Part shown: one piece after another, positions 1 through 9,494 of the stretch | Layout of the letters: each line of letters begins with the position of its first letter | Numbering within the stretch: the first letter of the stretch is position 1 | Origin: Thermostichus vulcanus str. 'Rupite' | Lineage (GTDB): Bacteria > Cyanobacteriota > Cyanobacteriia > Thermostichales > Thermostichaceae | Length of the DNA: 58,671 nucleotides | Direction of reading: 5' to 3' | NCBI RefSeq assembly: GCF_022848905.1 | Contig: NZ_JAFIRA010000022.1 | Coordinates: 1-58,671 of the forward strand | Position numbers and translations under genes: made by a program | Notes under the pieces: generated by a model | The model's database searches: none | The model's input: the letters and a program-made list of their open reading frames with translations, nothing else | Told to the model about the DNA's origin: nothing

Positions 1-125
1 TAGTTGGCAATCCCCTGAACTCCCTCGTGCTCTGCACGGCACGGAGTGCTATGAATACTCCACAGCTTCAAGCTGTGGGGGGCTAGAAGGGAGAATCCCC
101 CGGTTTCTAACCGGGGGAGTGTCAA
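1..125 (+). mobile_element. Right end of an IS200/IS605-family element (probable tnpB-type omega-RNA end)
   Basis: Two strong hairpins stand next to each other. The first is CCACAGCTT-C-AAGCTGTGG at 60-78. The second has a 10-bp stem at 96-105/109-118 with loop TCT. The second is followed by GTGTCAA, ending at 125. Subterminal hairpins followed by a TCAA right cleavage site are the known layout of IS200/IS605 right ends (IS608, ISDra2). In tnpB-carrying elements the same segment forms the 3' part of the guide (omega) RNA. No transposase or tnpB reading frame is visible, so the body would lie left of the window, or this is a non-autonomous remnant. Strand is inferred from the position of TCAA. 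Confidence 0.55.
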
Positions 126-209
126 CCCCCTGGGAAGAATTTTGGACTTCAGCTGACATGGCTTGGTCGCTTGTGCAAATGGTGGGCAGCCTGAGGTCAG
201 ACAAGAATG

Positions 210-1973
210 CTAGTTACGTTCCCCAGCAAGAGATGAGCTGCACCGGTCGGGATCCTCTCCACCCTTCATACCCAGGGCTAAGGCAAGGTTCATCAAGGTA
301 TGGCGCAGCTGATCGAGGTTCTCGCCTGTGGTGGAGGAGACAAAGAGGGCCTTGGGATAGAGCAAGCGCACATCCTCCAGCCATTCCGGATCCACCCGGT
401 CAATTTTGTTGAAGACCAGTTGTCTTGGCCCGGTTGCCAGCGGCATCTCATCCAGCAACTTCTCGACGGCTGCGATCTGGCCCTCCCAATTGGGGTGAGA
501 GAGATCCACCACATGCAACAGCGCGTCGGCTTCGGTAACCTCTTCCAAGGTGGCTTGAAAGGCATCCACCAGTTGTTCCGGCAATTCTGTCAAGAAACCA
601 ACGGTGTCGGTGAGCAGCACCGCCTGATGATTGGGCAGATTTAAGCGCCGAGTGGTGGGATCCAGGGTGGCAAACAATTGGTCTGCCGCATAAACCTCGG
701 AATGGGTAAGGGTATTGAGCAGCGTGGACTTGCCGGCATTGGTGTAACCCACAATCGCCACCACCGGAATTTGGGATCCCTCCCGCCGTTGCCGCAGCCG
801 TTGCCGATGGTTTCTCAGCTCTTGCACCTGTTGCCGCAATTTGCTGATGCGCCGTTGGATGGCCCGCCGTTCCATTTCCAGTTGCGTTTCCCCAGGACCC
901 CGGGTACCGATCCCGCCGCCCAACCGTGACATGGTTCGCCCTCGACCGGCCAAGCGGGGCAGCAAATACTCCAGCTGAGCCAACTCTACCTGCAATTTCC
1001 CGGCCCGGGTTCTGGCCCGTTGCGCAAAAATATCCAGAATCACCTCGCTGCGATCCACCACCCGCACCCCTACTGCTGCCTCTAGGCTGCGCACCTGGCT
1101 GGGGGTGAGTTCCCGGTCAAAGACCACTAGGTTGGCTCCCAAATCCTGCACCAGCAAAGCCAACTCCTGCACTTTACCGGAACCAATCACGGTCCCTGAA
1201 CTGGGGCCTTCCCGCTTTTGCCACAAAGTTTGTAGAACCTGACCCCCGGCGGTTTCCACCAAGCGGCCCAACTCTGTCAAGACATCCATCAGGTCTTCGC
1301 TGCTTTGTCCCGATTCCTGGAGACCCACCAGAATCGCGCGATCCTGATCCAGATCCACCTGACGGACAGTCAATTGGCGCCGAAACTGATCTTCAAGAGC
1401 CTCTACCAGCTCCTGCAGATCTTGCTCCGCCAGAAGGCCCAAGGGCAAGGGATCCGATACCAACCAGCGGCTGTCTCCATTCGGTAGCAAATGGGCCAGA
1501 TAGGCGCGCTCGATAAATCCCGTGGCTGTACCCCCCCGACGCAGATGTCCGCTGGATTTGGAGACGGAGAGGGTAATCAAGGCATCCAACCGCTGCAGAG
1601 CCATAGCGGTGAGCGCCTTTTGTCCTGGCCCTTCCAACCCGGTTTGGGTGGTGATACAGCGAATGCCCGAGAGTCGTTCCGCTCCTTGGCGGGGCAGCTC
1701 CCAGGCGGGAATCTGGGTTTCAAAGGGGGATCCCACCCCGACTCGAATCACCTGGCCGCGTCGGTTCAGGTAGACGCTGATCGGTTGATAATCCAGCTCT
1801 TGGCAGATGGATCCCAGCCGTTGGGCAAACTCAACCGTCACCAGGCTACTGGGGGGCAAGCGCAGTTGGTAAAGCCGTTGCAGTTGCTTTTGCTGGTAGG
1901 GCTTTAACCCTTTACCGTGGGCATTGGCGAAGCGTTGGCTAGGTTGGTTGGAAGCAGTGCTAACCCTGGGCAT
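210..1973 (-). CDS. hflX: GTPase HflX (ribosome-associated)
   Basis: HflX is a translational GTPase that binds the 50S subunit and splits stalled or heat-damaged ribosomes. The 587-residue product shows the G1 loop GYTNAGKST near residue 409, G3 DTVGF near 456 and G4 NKID near 522. The central HflX glycine-rich segment (GGGIGTRGPGE) and coiled-coil linker precede the G domain. It is longer than the roughly 430-residue enterobacterial protein because of about 190 extra N-terminal residues, as I recall being usual in cyanobacteria. The start MPRVSTASNQ is the only reasonable upstream ATG. The gene stands alone on its strand. Its 3' end lies about 85 bp from the transposon end, and no clear terminator is seen. 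Confidence 0.95.
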   Translation of the reverse strand: MPRVSTASNQPSQRFANAHGKGLKPYQQKQLQRLYQLRLPPSSLVTVEFAQRLGSICQELDYQPISVYLNRRGQVIRVGVGSPFETQIPAWELPRQGAERLSGIRCITTQTGLEGPGQKALTAMALQRLDALITLSVSKSSGHLRRGGTATGFIERAYLAHLLPNGDSRWLVSDPLPLGLLAEQDLQELVEALEDQFRRQLTVRQVDLDQDRAILVGLQESGQSSEDLMDVLTELGRLVETAGGQVLQTLWQKREGPSSGTVIGSGKVQELALLVQDLGANLVVFDRELTPSQVRSLEAAVGVRVVDRSEVILDIFAQRARTRAGKLQVELAQLEYLLPRLAGRGRTMSRLGGGIGTRGPGETQLEMERRAIQRRISKLRQQVQELRNHRQRLRQRREGSQIPVVAIVGYTNAGKSTLLNTLTHSEVYAADQLFATLDPTTRRLNLPNHQAVLLTDTVGFLTELPEQLVDAFQATLEEVTEADALLHVVDLSHPNWEGQIAAVEKLLDEMPLATGPRQLVFNKIDRVDPEWLEDVRLLYPKALFVSSTTGENLDQLRHTLMNLALALGMKGGEDPDRCSSSLAGERN

Positions 1974-2092
1974 AGGGGCGGCAAGAAACCCAAAAAAGAG
2001 CTTTTATCTACCATACACGCCGGGGCTTGTAGATCCCGGAAATTCTGAGCCTCGGAGCTGTAGGGATCCCGTTACACAACTTGACTTACGAC

Positions 2093-2944
2093 TTAAACAG
2101 TGTGACGAGGACAGAGACTGGTGCCCCGCAGGATGGCAGATTCCAAGTTCACCTCCGTCAGGTTGGTTTTGTGCAGATTGGCGCCGCTGAAGTTGGCATT
2201 GTCACAATGGCTCCAGCGCAGATCGGCCTCCGTCAGGTTGGCTTCGGTTAACTCTGCCCAATCCAATTTTGCCCCTCGCAAACAGGCCAGATTGAGCTGC
2301 GTATCCATGAGGTTGGCCCGTAACAAATTGGCTCCGGTCAGGTTGGCGGCGGTGAGATTGGCCCGCAAGAGGTTGGCCTCCCGCAGGTTAGCCCCAATCA
2401 GATTGGCCCGGTTGAGGTCAGCATCCGAGAGATTGGCCTGAATCAACTCTGCTTGTTCCAAATCTGCACCCTGTAGACGAGCAAAAGCGAGTCTGGCCTG
2501 GTTCAGAATCGCCCGAGAAAGGCTGGCCTCACTTAAATCTGCCTCCACAAGGTTGGCCTCTGTTAGGTTCACCCCTTTTAGGTAGGCTTTGTGTAGGTTG
2601 GCCCCGCTCAGACTGACAGCATGTAAGTTGGAACGACCCAAATTGGCTTCGGTGAGTAAGGCTTGATTGAGATTAGAACGCCACAAATTGGCCCCACTTA
2701 GGTCAATGTGATCCAAAGTGGCTGCTGATAAATTCGCACCGGTAATCTTGGCCCCACTGAGGCACGCACCCGATAATTCCACCTGATGAAGACAAGCACC
2801 ATTCAAATCCGTGCCGACCAAAATAGCCCCATTAAGATTCGCCCCTGCTAAATTGGCTTGACTGAGTCGTTCTCCACTTAAATCCACACCCTGAAAATCC
2901 CGTTCACCGGAATCGTAGCGGAGCAAAAATTCTCTGGCATTCAT
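2093..2944 (-). CDS. Pentapeptide-repeat protein
   Basis: The 283-residue product is almost entirely A(N/D)LxX pentapeptide repeats, which fold as a right-handed quadrilateral beta-helix. Residues 1-25 (starting MNAREFLLRYDSGERDF) form the short N-terminal cap typical of cyanobacterial members. There is no signal peptide or enzymatic domain, so it is probably a cytoplasmic or thylakoid-associated scaffold whose function cannot be stated. The frame extends upstream to an ATG at 2998. I chose 2944 because AAGGAG lies 9 bases before it and because homologues usually begin with this MNA motif. It is read in the same direction as hflX but separated by about 120 bp, so it is probably an independent unit. 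Confidence 0.85.
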   Translation of the reverse strand: MNAREFLLRYDSGERDFQGVDLSGERLSQANLAGANLNGAILVGTDLNGACLHQVELSGACLSGAKITGANLSAATLDHIDLSGANLWRSNLNQALLTEANLGRSNLHAVSLSGANLHKAYLKGVNLTEANLVEADLSEASLSRAILNQARLAFARLQGADLEQAELIQANLSDADLNRANLIGANLREANLLRANLTAANLTGANLLRANLMDTQLNLACLRGAKLDWAELTEANLTEADLRWSHCDNANFSGANLHKTNLTEVNLESAILRGTSLCPRHTV

Positions 2945-3338
2945 CTGCTCTGGCTCCTTATTTGATCTTCTTTTTTGATCTTTTAAGCCATCCATCACAG
3001 ACAGAATCCAACTCCTCTGCCCATGAAAAGGCTCTTTTATCTGTGAGATTCAAATGCAAAATTCTAAAAAAAGGCAACCTGATGACAGCTCGTTAAAAAC
3101 CATCATCTTTTTGCTATAAAATTAAGTTTCATTCCATAACTTTATCCTGCCTCTCGGTGAAAAATCTCAGTTTTGCAATTCGTTTTCTCATTAGTTAATA
3201 TATGTTTATATTCGATTGGCATGAACTGTGGAGGCAGCCTTTGTTCGGTGCTGTCAGGGATCTGGATTTCTGGGGGTTATCTAGATAACGGAAGCGCGTC
3301 GGTAAGAATAGAACTCAGCCCCCCTTCGAACCCCTAGT
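2945..3338. promoter_or_regulatory. Divergent intergenic region with a perfect 14-bp palindrome
   Basis: This AT-rich stretch separates the pentapeptide-repeat gene (minus) from the invertase gene (plus) and must hold both promoters. GTTATCTAGATAAC at 3276-3289 is a perfect 14-bp palindrome about 50 bp upstream of the invertase start. That is a plausible operator position, though no regulator can be named. No additional reading frame of note is present. Confidence 0.4.
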
Positions 3339-4868
3339 ATGCTCCCTGAAGCTGAGATCCTCCGCATTGCCCGCGACCTCCTCTACAACCGTGCCATGGT
3401 TTACTACCAAGACAAGCCGATCGGCACCTTGGCCGCGATCCCTCAGAAAACCCATGCCTATGTGGAAGGCCAACTCAAAGTGGTGGGATCCAACCCCGAC
3501 CTCAACTATCACGAAGTCTTCATCCGGGACAATGTACCGACGATGGTGTTTTTTCTGCTGGATGGACGGGCAGACATCATGCGCCGATTTTTGGATACTT
3601 GCCTCAGTTTACAGAGCACACATCCTCAAACGGCAGGCACTTTCCCCAGCAGTTTTACGGTAGAGGGGGATCGCTTGCTGGGGGACTATGGCCAGCGGGC
3701 CATTGGACGGGTCACTTCGGTGGATGCCACGCTTTGGTGGCCGATCTTGGCTTATGTGTATGTGCAACGCAGCCAAGATGAGGATTGGGCTCGGCAGCCA
3801 CAGGTACAAAATGGCCTGCAACGCTTTTTGGATTTAATTCTGCATCCAGGGTTCCGAGATGCGCCGACCCTACATGTGCCAGATGGAGCCTTTATGATTG
3901 ACCGCCCGATGGATGTCTGGGGCTGCCCGCTAGAGATTCAGGTGTTGCTCTACGGGGCTTTGTTGAGCACGGCAGCCTTGATCCGGTTGGATTTGAAAAC
4001 CAAAGAGGGCTGGAGAGCGGATCCCTTTGCCCAAAAACAAGCGTGGCAAATTGAGCAGGTGGTGAACTGGGCTAGACGACTGCGGCGCTATTTACTGAAA
4101 CATTACTGGGTCAATACTCATACGGTGCAGGTTTTAAGGCGGCGACCGACTGAACAGTACGGGGATGCAATAAGTAATGAATACAACATCCAAACCGAAA
4201 CCATCCCCCATTGGTTGCAGCACTGGCTGGGATCCCGTGGGGGGTATTTGATTGGCAATGTGCGCACAGGCCGCCCAGATTTTCGTTTTTTTTCGTTGGG
4301 GAACTGCTTGGGGGCGATCTTCGACGTGCTTTCTCGTGCGCAACAACGGGCTTTGTTCAGCCTGATTTTGCACAACCGGGGTGAGTTAATTGCGGAAATG
4401 CCCTTACGCATTTGTCATCCACCTTTGGATGATGCCGACTGGCGTAACAAAACTGGCTACGACCCGAAAAACCGCGCTTGGTGTTACCACAATGCCGGAC
4501 ATTGGCCTTGCCTGCTTTGGTTTTTGATTTTGGCGGTACTCCGTCATCAACAGGGATCCGGTCCCGATTTCGGTTTGCGCAGTGGTTGGCTCTACTTGCC
4601 GATGCAGGATCTGTTGCAGGAGTCTTATCAGAAGTTGCTGAAACGGTTGCCAGAACAGAAATGGGCAGAATACTTCGATGGCCCAACGGGAGTGTGGATG
4701 GGGCAACAGGCACGGCTCTACCAAACCTGGACAGTGGCAGGGTTGCTGCTGGCTCATCATCTGCTCAAGGTGAACCCGGAGGATGCCAATGTGTTTAACC
4801 TGCCCAAGCTCGGATCCCTGTATCGAGGTTGTCAAGAAGAGGGATTTGGGCAAAGTTCCAAAGCCTAG
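3339..4868 (+). CDS. GH100 neutral/alkaline invertase
   Basis: Neutral/alkaline invertases hydrolyse sucrose to glucose and fructose in the cytoplasm; cyanobacterial Inv-A/Inv-B and the plant enzymes belong to GH100. The 509-residue product carries the family signatures FPSSFTVEG and SVDATLWWPILAYVYVQ (the Asp at residue 129 is in the position of the known catalytic acid). It also has a Trp/His-rich C-terminal half (NAGHWPCLLWFL) of the alpha-barrel fold. No signal peptide is visible, consistent with cytosolic action. Start MLPEAEILR is the first ATG after the palindromic site. No sucrose synthesis gene is adjacent, so it appears monocistronic. Length is slightly above the usual 450-490 residues because of a C-terminal tail. 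Confidence 0.9.
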   Translation: MLPEAEILRIARDLLYNRAMVYYQDKPIGTLAAIPQKTHAYVEGQLKVVGSNPDLNYHEVFIRDNVPTMVFFLLDGRADIMRRFLDTCLSLQSTHPQTAGTFPSSFTVEGDRLLGDYGQRAIGRVTSVDATLWWPILAYVYVQRSQDEDWARQPQVQNGLQRFLDLILHPGFRDAPTLHVPDGAFMIDRPMDVWGCPLEIQVLLYGALLSTAALIRLDLKTKEGWRADPFAQKQAWQIEQVVNWARRLRRYLLKHYWVNTHTVQVLRRRPTEQYGDAISNEYNIQTETIPHWLQHWLGSRGGYLIGNVRTGRPDFRFFSLGNCLGAIFDVLSRAQQRALFSLILHNRGELIAEMPLRICHPPLDDADWRNKTGYDPKNRAWCYHNAGHWPCLLWFLILAVLRHQQGSGPDFGLRSGWLYLPMQDLLQESYQKLLKRLPEQKWAEYFDGPTGVWMGQQARLYQTWTVAGLLLAHHLLKVNPEDANVFNLPKLGSLYRGCQEEGFGQSSKA

Positions 4869-5034
4869 TCCCTGAAGCGAGCCGGGCAAGGTCTTGGAAG
4901 GTGACACAGCAATGTGGTTTTGGATCGGTGCTCATCCGGTGATCATGATGAGTAAGAGCACTCTATGGATGAGATCTGAAGTTGCTATGCCGATCGAGAT
5001 TGTTCATGTGAGCTAGGTTAAGGCTCAGCAAGAG

Positions 5035-5526
5035 ATGGTTTGGAGTTTAGCCTTGATTTTGCACATCGTTTTGGTTGCTCCGGAAATCCCCGCCAACACA
5101 GGAAATATCGCCCGTACCTGTGCCGCCACCAACACACCTTTACATTTGGTGGATCCCTTAGGATTTCGCCTCTCGGATCGCTACCTGAAACGGGCGGGGT
5201 TAGACTACTGGCAGCATGTGCAACTCCATCGATACCCCTCTTGGGCTGCTTTGGTGGAAACTCATCCAGAGGCACGGTTCTGGTGTTTTAGTGTGCGCGG
5301 TAAAGCCCTCTATACCGAAGTAGCTTATCAACCGGGGGATTGGTTGGTGTTTGGCAGTGAAAGTCGGGGATTGGATCCCATGTTTCTGGAAAACTATCCC
5401 AGTGTGCGGATCCCGTTGAGTGGGCCGGTACGCAGCTTAAACCTGAGTAATGCCGTAGCGATTGCTTTGTTTGAAGGATTGCGTCAACAGGGATCTCTAT
5501 CCTCACTGCCGATTCACCCCAAGTAA
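5035..5526 (+). CDS. trmL: tRNA (cytidine/uridine-34 2'-O)-methyltransferase TrmL
   Basis: This is a SPOUT-class enzyme that methylates the ribose of the wobble base C34/U34 in tRNA-Leu isoacceptors using S-adenosylmethionine. The 163-residue length is normal for the minimal TrmL. Visible motifs are motif 1 NTGNIARTCAA (from residue 21), the knot motif GSESRGLD (from 107) and motif 3 RSLNLSNAVAIALFEG (from 133). The ATG at 5035 gives MVWSLALILH; starting a few residues later would also preserve the fold. It is followed by about 230 bp before the helicase gene, with no clear terminator. Confidence 0.93.
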   Translation: MVWSLALILHIVLVAPEIPANTGNIARTCAATNTPLHLVDPLGFRLSDRYLKRAGLDYWQHVQLHRYPSWAALVETHPEARFWCFSVRGKALYTEVAYQPGDWLVFGSESRGLDPMFLENYPSVRIPLSGPVRSLNLSNAVAIALFEGLRQQGSLSSLPIHPK

Positions 5527-5757
5527 ACACGATCACGCCCCAACCTACAGTGTCTAGATTGTGCAAATTAGGAGGTTTTACTGGGTCAGTTTCTATCGTG
5601 AAACCTTTTAATCCCTTTGGTTGATAGCCGTTACGGTTGTCCAGACTCGATCCGTCACCCGGAGAAACCCTGTATCCTGGAGATCAAGAGGCTCCGGCAG
5701 AAATCAATAGACCGGATTTGGGCCCTCTCCGTGGTAGCTTATGTTGACTTGGATTCC

Positions 5758-8145
5758 ATGAGTGCGCTTCTCTCCCCGGCGACTGATTTGCTGGATGAGT
5801 TGCGAGAGCTTTTCCCTTTTGCGCTGGATGACTTTCAGATCCAGGCCATTCAAATCCTGGCCGCAGGGGAATCGGTGGTGGTGTGCGCCCCAACGGGATC
5901 CGGCAAAACCTTAATTGGGGAATATGCCATCTATCGGGCCCTCGCCCAAGGCAAGCGGGTTTTTTACACCACCCCGCTTAAGGCCCTTTCCAACCAAAAA
6001 TTCCGGGATTTTGGCCAGCAATTCGGCGCGGACAAAGTGGGTCTGCTAACGGGGGATATCTCCATCAACCGAGAAGCCCCGATTTTGGTAATGACCACCG
6101 AGATTTTTCGCAATATGCTCTACGGCACGCCCATCTCGTTGGCAGCCCTAGCTGAGGTAGATGCAGCAGAGGCCCTAACAGGGGATCCCTTGCAGGATGT
6201 GCAGGCGGTGATCCTAGACGAATGCCACTACATGAACGACCAGCAGCGGGGCACCGTCTGGGAAGAATCGATCATCTATTGTCCCCCCACCATCCAGCTC
6301 ATCGCCCTTTCCGCCACCATCGCCAACAGCGACCAACTTACCGATTGGATGAACCATGTGCATGGCCCCACCCATCTCATCGACTCCGATCATCGCCCCG
6401 TTCCTTTACAATTTCACTTCGCCAATCACAAAGGGTTGTTTCCATTACTGGAGCAAACTGAGTCGGGCCAGTGGGTCCGCAATCGTCGCTTGAGAAGCAA
6501 ACGGCCCAACCCCCACGAGCGTTCCCGAGCAGGGGTACCCGATATGACGCAGGTGTTGGAAAACTTGCGTCAGCGGGATATGCTCCCCGCCATCTATTTC
6601 ATCTTCAGTCGCAAAGGCTGCGATATGGCAGTGGCCAGTGTGGGTGCTCTCGATTTAATGGCCAATGATGAAGAACGACAACGGCTGGCCCAGCAGATCG
6701 ACCAGTTTTGTCGGGAAACGCCGGAAGCCGTGCGGCAGGATCACCTGGATGCCCTTTATCGCGGCATCGCCGCCCACCACGCTGGGATGTTGCCCGCCTG
6801 GAAAGGGTTGGTGGAGCATCTGTTTCAGCAGGGGTTGGTGAAGATCGTCTTTGCCACGGAAACCTTGGCCGCCGGGATCAATATGCCCGCCCGAACCACG
6901 GTGATCTCGGCCCTCTCCAAACGCACCGATACGGGCCATCGTCTCCTGACGGCTTCTGAGTTTATGCAAATGTCGGGTCGGGCCGGACGACGGGGCAAGG
7001 ATGTGCTCGGCCACGTGGTGACGGTGCAATCTCCCTTTGAAGGGGCACAGGAAGCCGCTCGACTGGCCACCGCCGGGCCGGATCCTTTGGTGAGCCAATT
7101 TACCCCCACCTATGGCATGGTGCTGAACCTGCTACAAAAGCATTCGCTAGAGGCGGCTCGGGATCTGATCAACCGTAGCTTTGGCCAGTATTTGCTCTCG
7201 TTGCAAAAGTTGCCGGAGCAGCAGGAGCTCCAACACACCCGCACCGAATTGGAGGAGTTGGATCGCACACTGGGGGAAATCTCCAGCGAGGATGTTACCC
7301 GCTACGAAAAAATGCAGGCCCAACGGCGGGAGGAACGGCGCATTTTGCGCTACCTGGTCAAACAACGGGAAGCGGAGCCGGATCCGACTCTACGGCTGTT
7401 GGCCTTTCCCCACATCCAAGCGCAAGAGGAAAAAATTCGTGCCTTGGAAAGCCAGATTCTGGCCAATCCCGCCCACAAAGTCGGTAAAAAACTGCTGGGT
7501 TTGCAGGAAAAGCGACAACGGCTGGTGAAACGCTTGGAGCATCTGGAGCGCCAAAGTGGCTCGGTACAGGAGTTGCGCTGGCAGCAGTTTATGGCTTTGG
7601 TGCAGGTTTTGCAGGACTTCGACTGTTTGCAGGGTTATCAACCCACAGCCAGTGGAGAAGTGGTGGCAGCTCTACGGGGGGACAACGAATTGTGGCTGGC
7701 GCTAGCCTTGCTGTCGGGGGAATGTCAGGGTTGTGCTCCCCATCATTTGGCCGGGATCGTCGCTGCTTTGGTGACGGAGTCGCCTCGTTCGGGTACCTAC
7801 AGTCGGCTGCATACTTCCGGGCTGGTGGAGGACGTGTTGCACGGGTTACGGGGGTTGCGACGGCAACTGTTTCGCAGCCAACGGCAACATCAGGTCTTTC
7901 ACATGCCGATTTGGTTTGAACCGAGTCTGGCGGGGATCGTCGAACATTGGGCGCAAGGGATCCCTTGGGAAACCCTGGAAAGCCATACCAACCTCGATGC
8001 CGGCGATTTGGTGCGCCTGATCCGCCGTAGCCTGGATTTGCTCTCCCAGATTCCCCATGTGCCTCACCTACCGCAGGAGCTGCGGGAGAATGCCCGCCAG
8101 GCCCAGAACATGTTGGATCGCTTCCCGGTTAGCGAGTTGATCTGA
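5758..8145 (+). CDS. Ski2-like DEAD/DEAH-box RNA helicase (DSHCT domain)
   Basis: This is an ATP-dependent RNA helicase related to Ski2/Mtr4/HelY, probably acting in RNA turnover. In the 795-residue product the motifs are Walker A APTGSGKT (from 44), DECHY (from 154), SATIAN (from 185) and motif VI QMSGRAGRRG (from 404). A coiled-coil-rich insertion follows at about 500-620 and a C-terminal DSHCT-like helical domain comes last. The open frame reaches a TTG at 5617. I prefer the ATG at 5758 because MSALLSPATDLLDELRELF begins a normal helicase N-terminus and the upstream 47 residues look like translated non-coding DNA. No strong Shine-Dalgarno precedes either start. The substrate is unknown. 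Confidence 0.9.
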   Translation: MSALLSPATDLLDELRELFPFALDDFQIQAIQILAAGESVVVCAPTGSGKTLIGEYAIYRALAQGKRVFYTTPLKALSNQKFRDFGQQFGADKVGLLTGDISINREAPILVMTTEIFRNMLYGTPISLAALAEVDAAEALTGDPLQDVQAVILDECHYMNDQQRGTVWEESIIYCPPTIQLIALSATIANSDQLTDWMNHVHGPTHLIDSDHRPVPLQFHFANHKGLFPLLEQTESGQWVRNRRLRSKRPNPHERSRAGVPDMTQVLENLRQRDMLPAIYFIFSRKGCDMAVASVGALDLMANDEERQRLAQQIDQFCRETPEAVRQDHLDALYRGIAAHHAGMLPAWKGLVEHLFQQGLVKIVFATETLAAGINMPARTTVISALSKRTDTGHRLLTASEFMQMSGRAGRRGKDVLGHVVTVQSPFEGAQEAARLATAGPDPLVSQFTPTYGMVLNLLQKHSLEAARDLINRSFGQYLLSLQKLPEQQELQHTRTELEELDRTLGEISSEDVTRYEKMQAQRREERRILRYLVKQREAEPDPTLRLLAFPHIQAQEEKIRALESQILANPAHKVGKKLLGLQEKRQRLVKRLEHLERQSGSVQELRWQQFMALVQVLQDFDCLQGYQPTASGEVVAALRGDNELWLALALLSGECQGCAPHHLAGIVAALVTESPRSGTYSRLHTSGLVEDVLHGLRGLRRQLFRSQRQHQVFHMPIWFEPSLAGIVEHWAQGIPWETLESHTNLDAGDLVRLIRRSLDLLSQIPHVPHLPQELRENARQAQNMLDRFPVSELI

Positions 8146-8193
8146 ATCTCACCTGGAATAAACCCGAAACAAAGATTTACAGTCTGACTATTG

Positions 8194-8258
8194 CAACTAA
8201 TTCTCAAATAAGCGTACCCTAACTTAGGCGGTCTTATTGAGTTGGCTTCTCATTTAGT
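8194..8258 (+). promoter_or_regulatory. Candidate Fur-box region upstream of isiA
   Basis: AACTAATTCTCAAATAAG at 8195-8212 closely resembles published cyanobacterial Fur (FurA) boxes of the type AATAAATTCTCAATAAAT. A second, weaker segment at about 8235-8258 contains TTATTGAG and TTCTCATTTAG in inverted orientation. isiA is the classic Fur-repressed, iron-starvation-induced gene, and these sites lie 160-225 bp upstream of its start. The operator is an inference from pattern; the -10/-35 elements are not clear. Confidence 0.5.
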
Positions 8259-8418
8259 GCCTTTTAAGACCAAGATTTGCTGCCTCTATTTCTGTCAGAG
8301 GTTGTTTTTTATCGACTATCTGGACGGGTTTTCACCCCAAAGAGGGAGAAAGGCCAGCTTTGGTCAAAGGATTGGGATCCCTCAAAATTGACACTAGCTA
8401 CCATTAGGAGTTGTTACC

Positions 8419-9453
8419 ATGCAAACCTACGACAATCCGCAGGTCACCTATGAGTGGTACGCGGGCAACGCTCGTTTCGCCAATTTATCGGGTCTGTTCA
8501 TTGCTGCTCATGTGGCTCAAGCTGCTCTGACCACCCTTTGGGCTGGGGCTTTTACCCTGTTTGAGATCTCTCGCTTCAATCCCGAACTGCCGATGGGAGA
8601 GCAGGGGTTGATTCTGCTGCCCCATTTGGCCACGTTAGGCTTTGGGGTTGGTGAAGGGGGGCAGATCCTGGATACCTATCCCTATTTCGTCATTGGGGTG
8701 TTGCACCTGATCTCCAGTGCTGTTTTGGGGGCAGGTGCCCTCTTTCACACCATCAAAGGGCCGGAAAACCTCAAAGACGCCGAGGGCAGAGCCAGACGGT
8801 TCCATTTTGAATGGGATGACCCAGCTCAGTTGGGCATGATTCTGGGCCATCATTTGTTGTTTCTCGGGGCCGGTGCTTTGTTATTGGTGGGCAAAGCCAT
8901 GTACTGGGGCGGATTGTACGACTCAACTCAGCAGGTGGTTCGAACCGTCGCCCCCACCTTGGATCCCTGGGTGATCTATGGTTATCAAACCCACTTCGCC
9001 AGCATCACCCGTTTGGAAGACTTGGTGGGGGGCCATCTCTTTGTCGGGATCCTGCTGTTGGCGGGCGGCATTTGGCATATTCTCACCCCTCCTCTTCCCT
9101 GGGCCAAGCGGGTGTTGATCTTCTCGGGTGAAGCGATTTTGTCTTATGCCTTGGGAGGCATTGCCCTGGCCGGATTTGTTGCTGCCTACTTTTGCGCCGT
9201 CAATACCCTGGCCTACCCGCCGGAATTTTATGGCCCTCCTCTGACGGTGAAGCTGGGCATTGCACCCTATTTTGCGGACACGATTAAGCTGCCCCTGGGG
9301 GCTCATACCGCCCGTGCTTGGTTGGCCAATGCTCATTTTTTCCTGGCTTTCTTCTTCTTGCAAGGGCATTTGTGGCATGCGTTGCGAGCCATGGGTTTCG
9401 ACTTCAAACGAGTGGAGCGAGCGTTAAATGCAGCAGGGTCAGCTTCCTCTTGA
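8419..9453 (+). CDS. isiA: Iron-stress chlorophyll-binding protein IsiA (CP43')
   Basis: IsiA is a six-helix chlorophyll a antenna of the CP43/Pcb family. It forms rings around photosystem I and dissipates energy when iron is scarce. The 344-residue product starts [25 protein letters not shown] and has alternating hydrophobic helices with the His residues that ligate chlorophyll (for example in [35 protein letters not shown] and [10 protein letters not shown]). It lacks the large lumenal loop E of true CP43, which separates it from PsbC, and its length is normal for IsiA. TTAGGAGTTGTTACC before the ATG supplies a good ribosome site. It is followed by a terminator-like hairpin and then an isiC-like gene; the flavodoxin gene isiB, often next, is absent here. 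Confidence 0.93.
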   Translation: MQTYDNPQVTYEWYAGNARFANLSGLFIAAHVAQAALTTLWAGAFTLFEISRFNPELPMGEQGLILLPHLATLGFGVGEGGQILDTYPYFVIGVLHLISSAVLGAGALFHTIKGPENLKDAEGRARRFHFEWDDPAQLGMILGHHLLFLGAGALLLVGKAMYWGGLYDSTQQVVRTVAPTLDPWVIYGYQTHFASITRLEDLVGGHLFVGILLLAGGIWHILTPPLPWAKRVLIFSGEAILSYALGGIALAGFVAAYFCAVNTLAYPPEFYGPPLTVKLGIAPYFADTIKLPLGAHTARAWLANAHFFLAFFFLQGHLWHALRAMGFDFKRVERALNAAGSASS

Positions 9454-9494
9454 GGGTTAACCCTTAGGGAGCAGGTGTTTTTGAGGATGGGGGT

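Noticed and set aside
119-2441. Plus-strand reading frames opposite hflX and the pentapeptide gene
   Set aside because: They are antisense shadows of clear genes with Arg/Pro/Leu-rich random-looking composition and no domain.
5617-5757. Upstream TTG extension of the helicase
   Set aside because: Forty-seven extra residues have no family similarity visible; ATG at 5758 begins a normal N-terminus.
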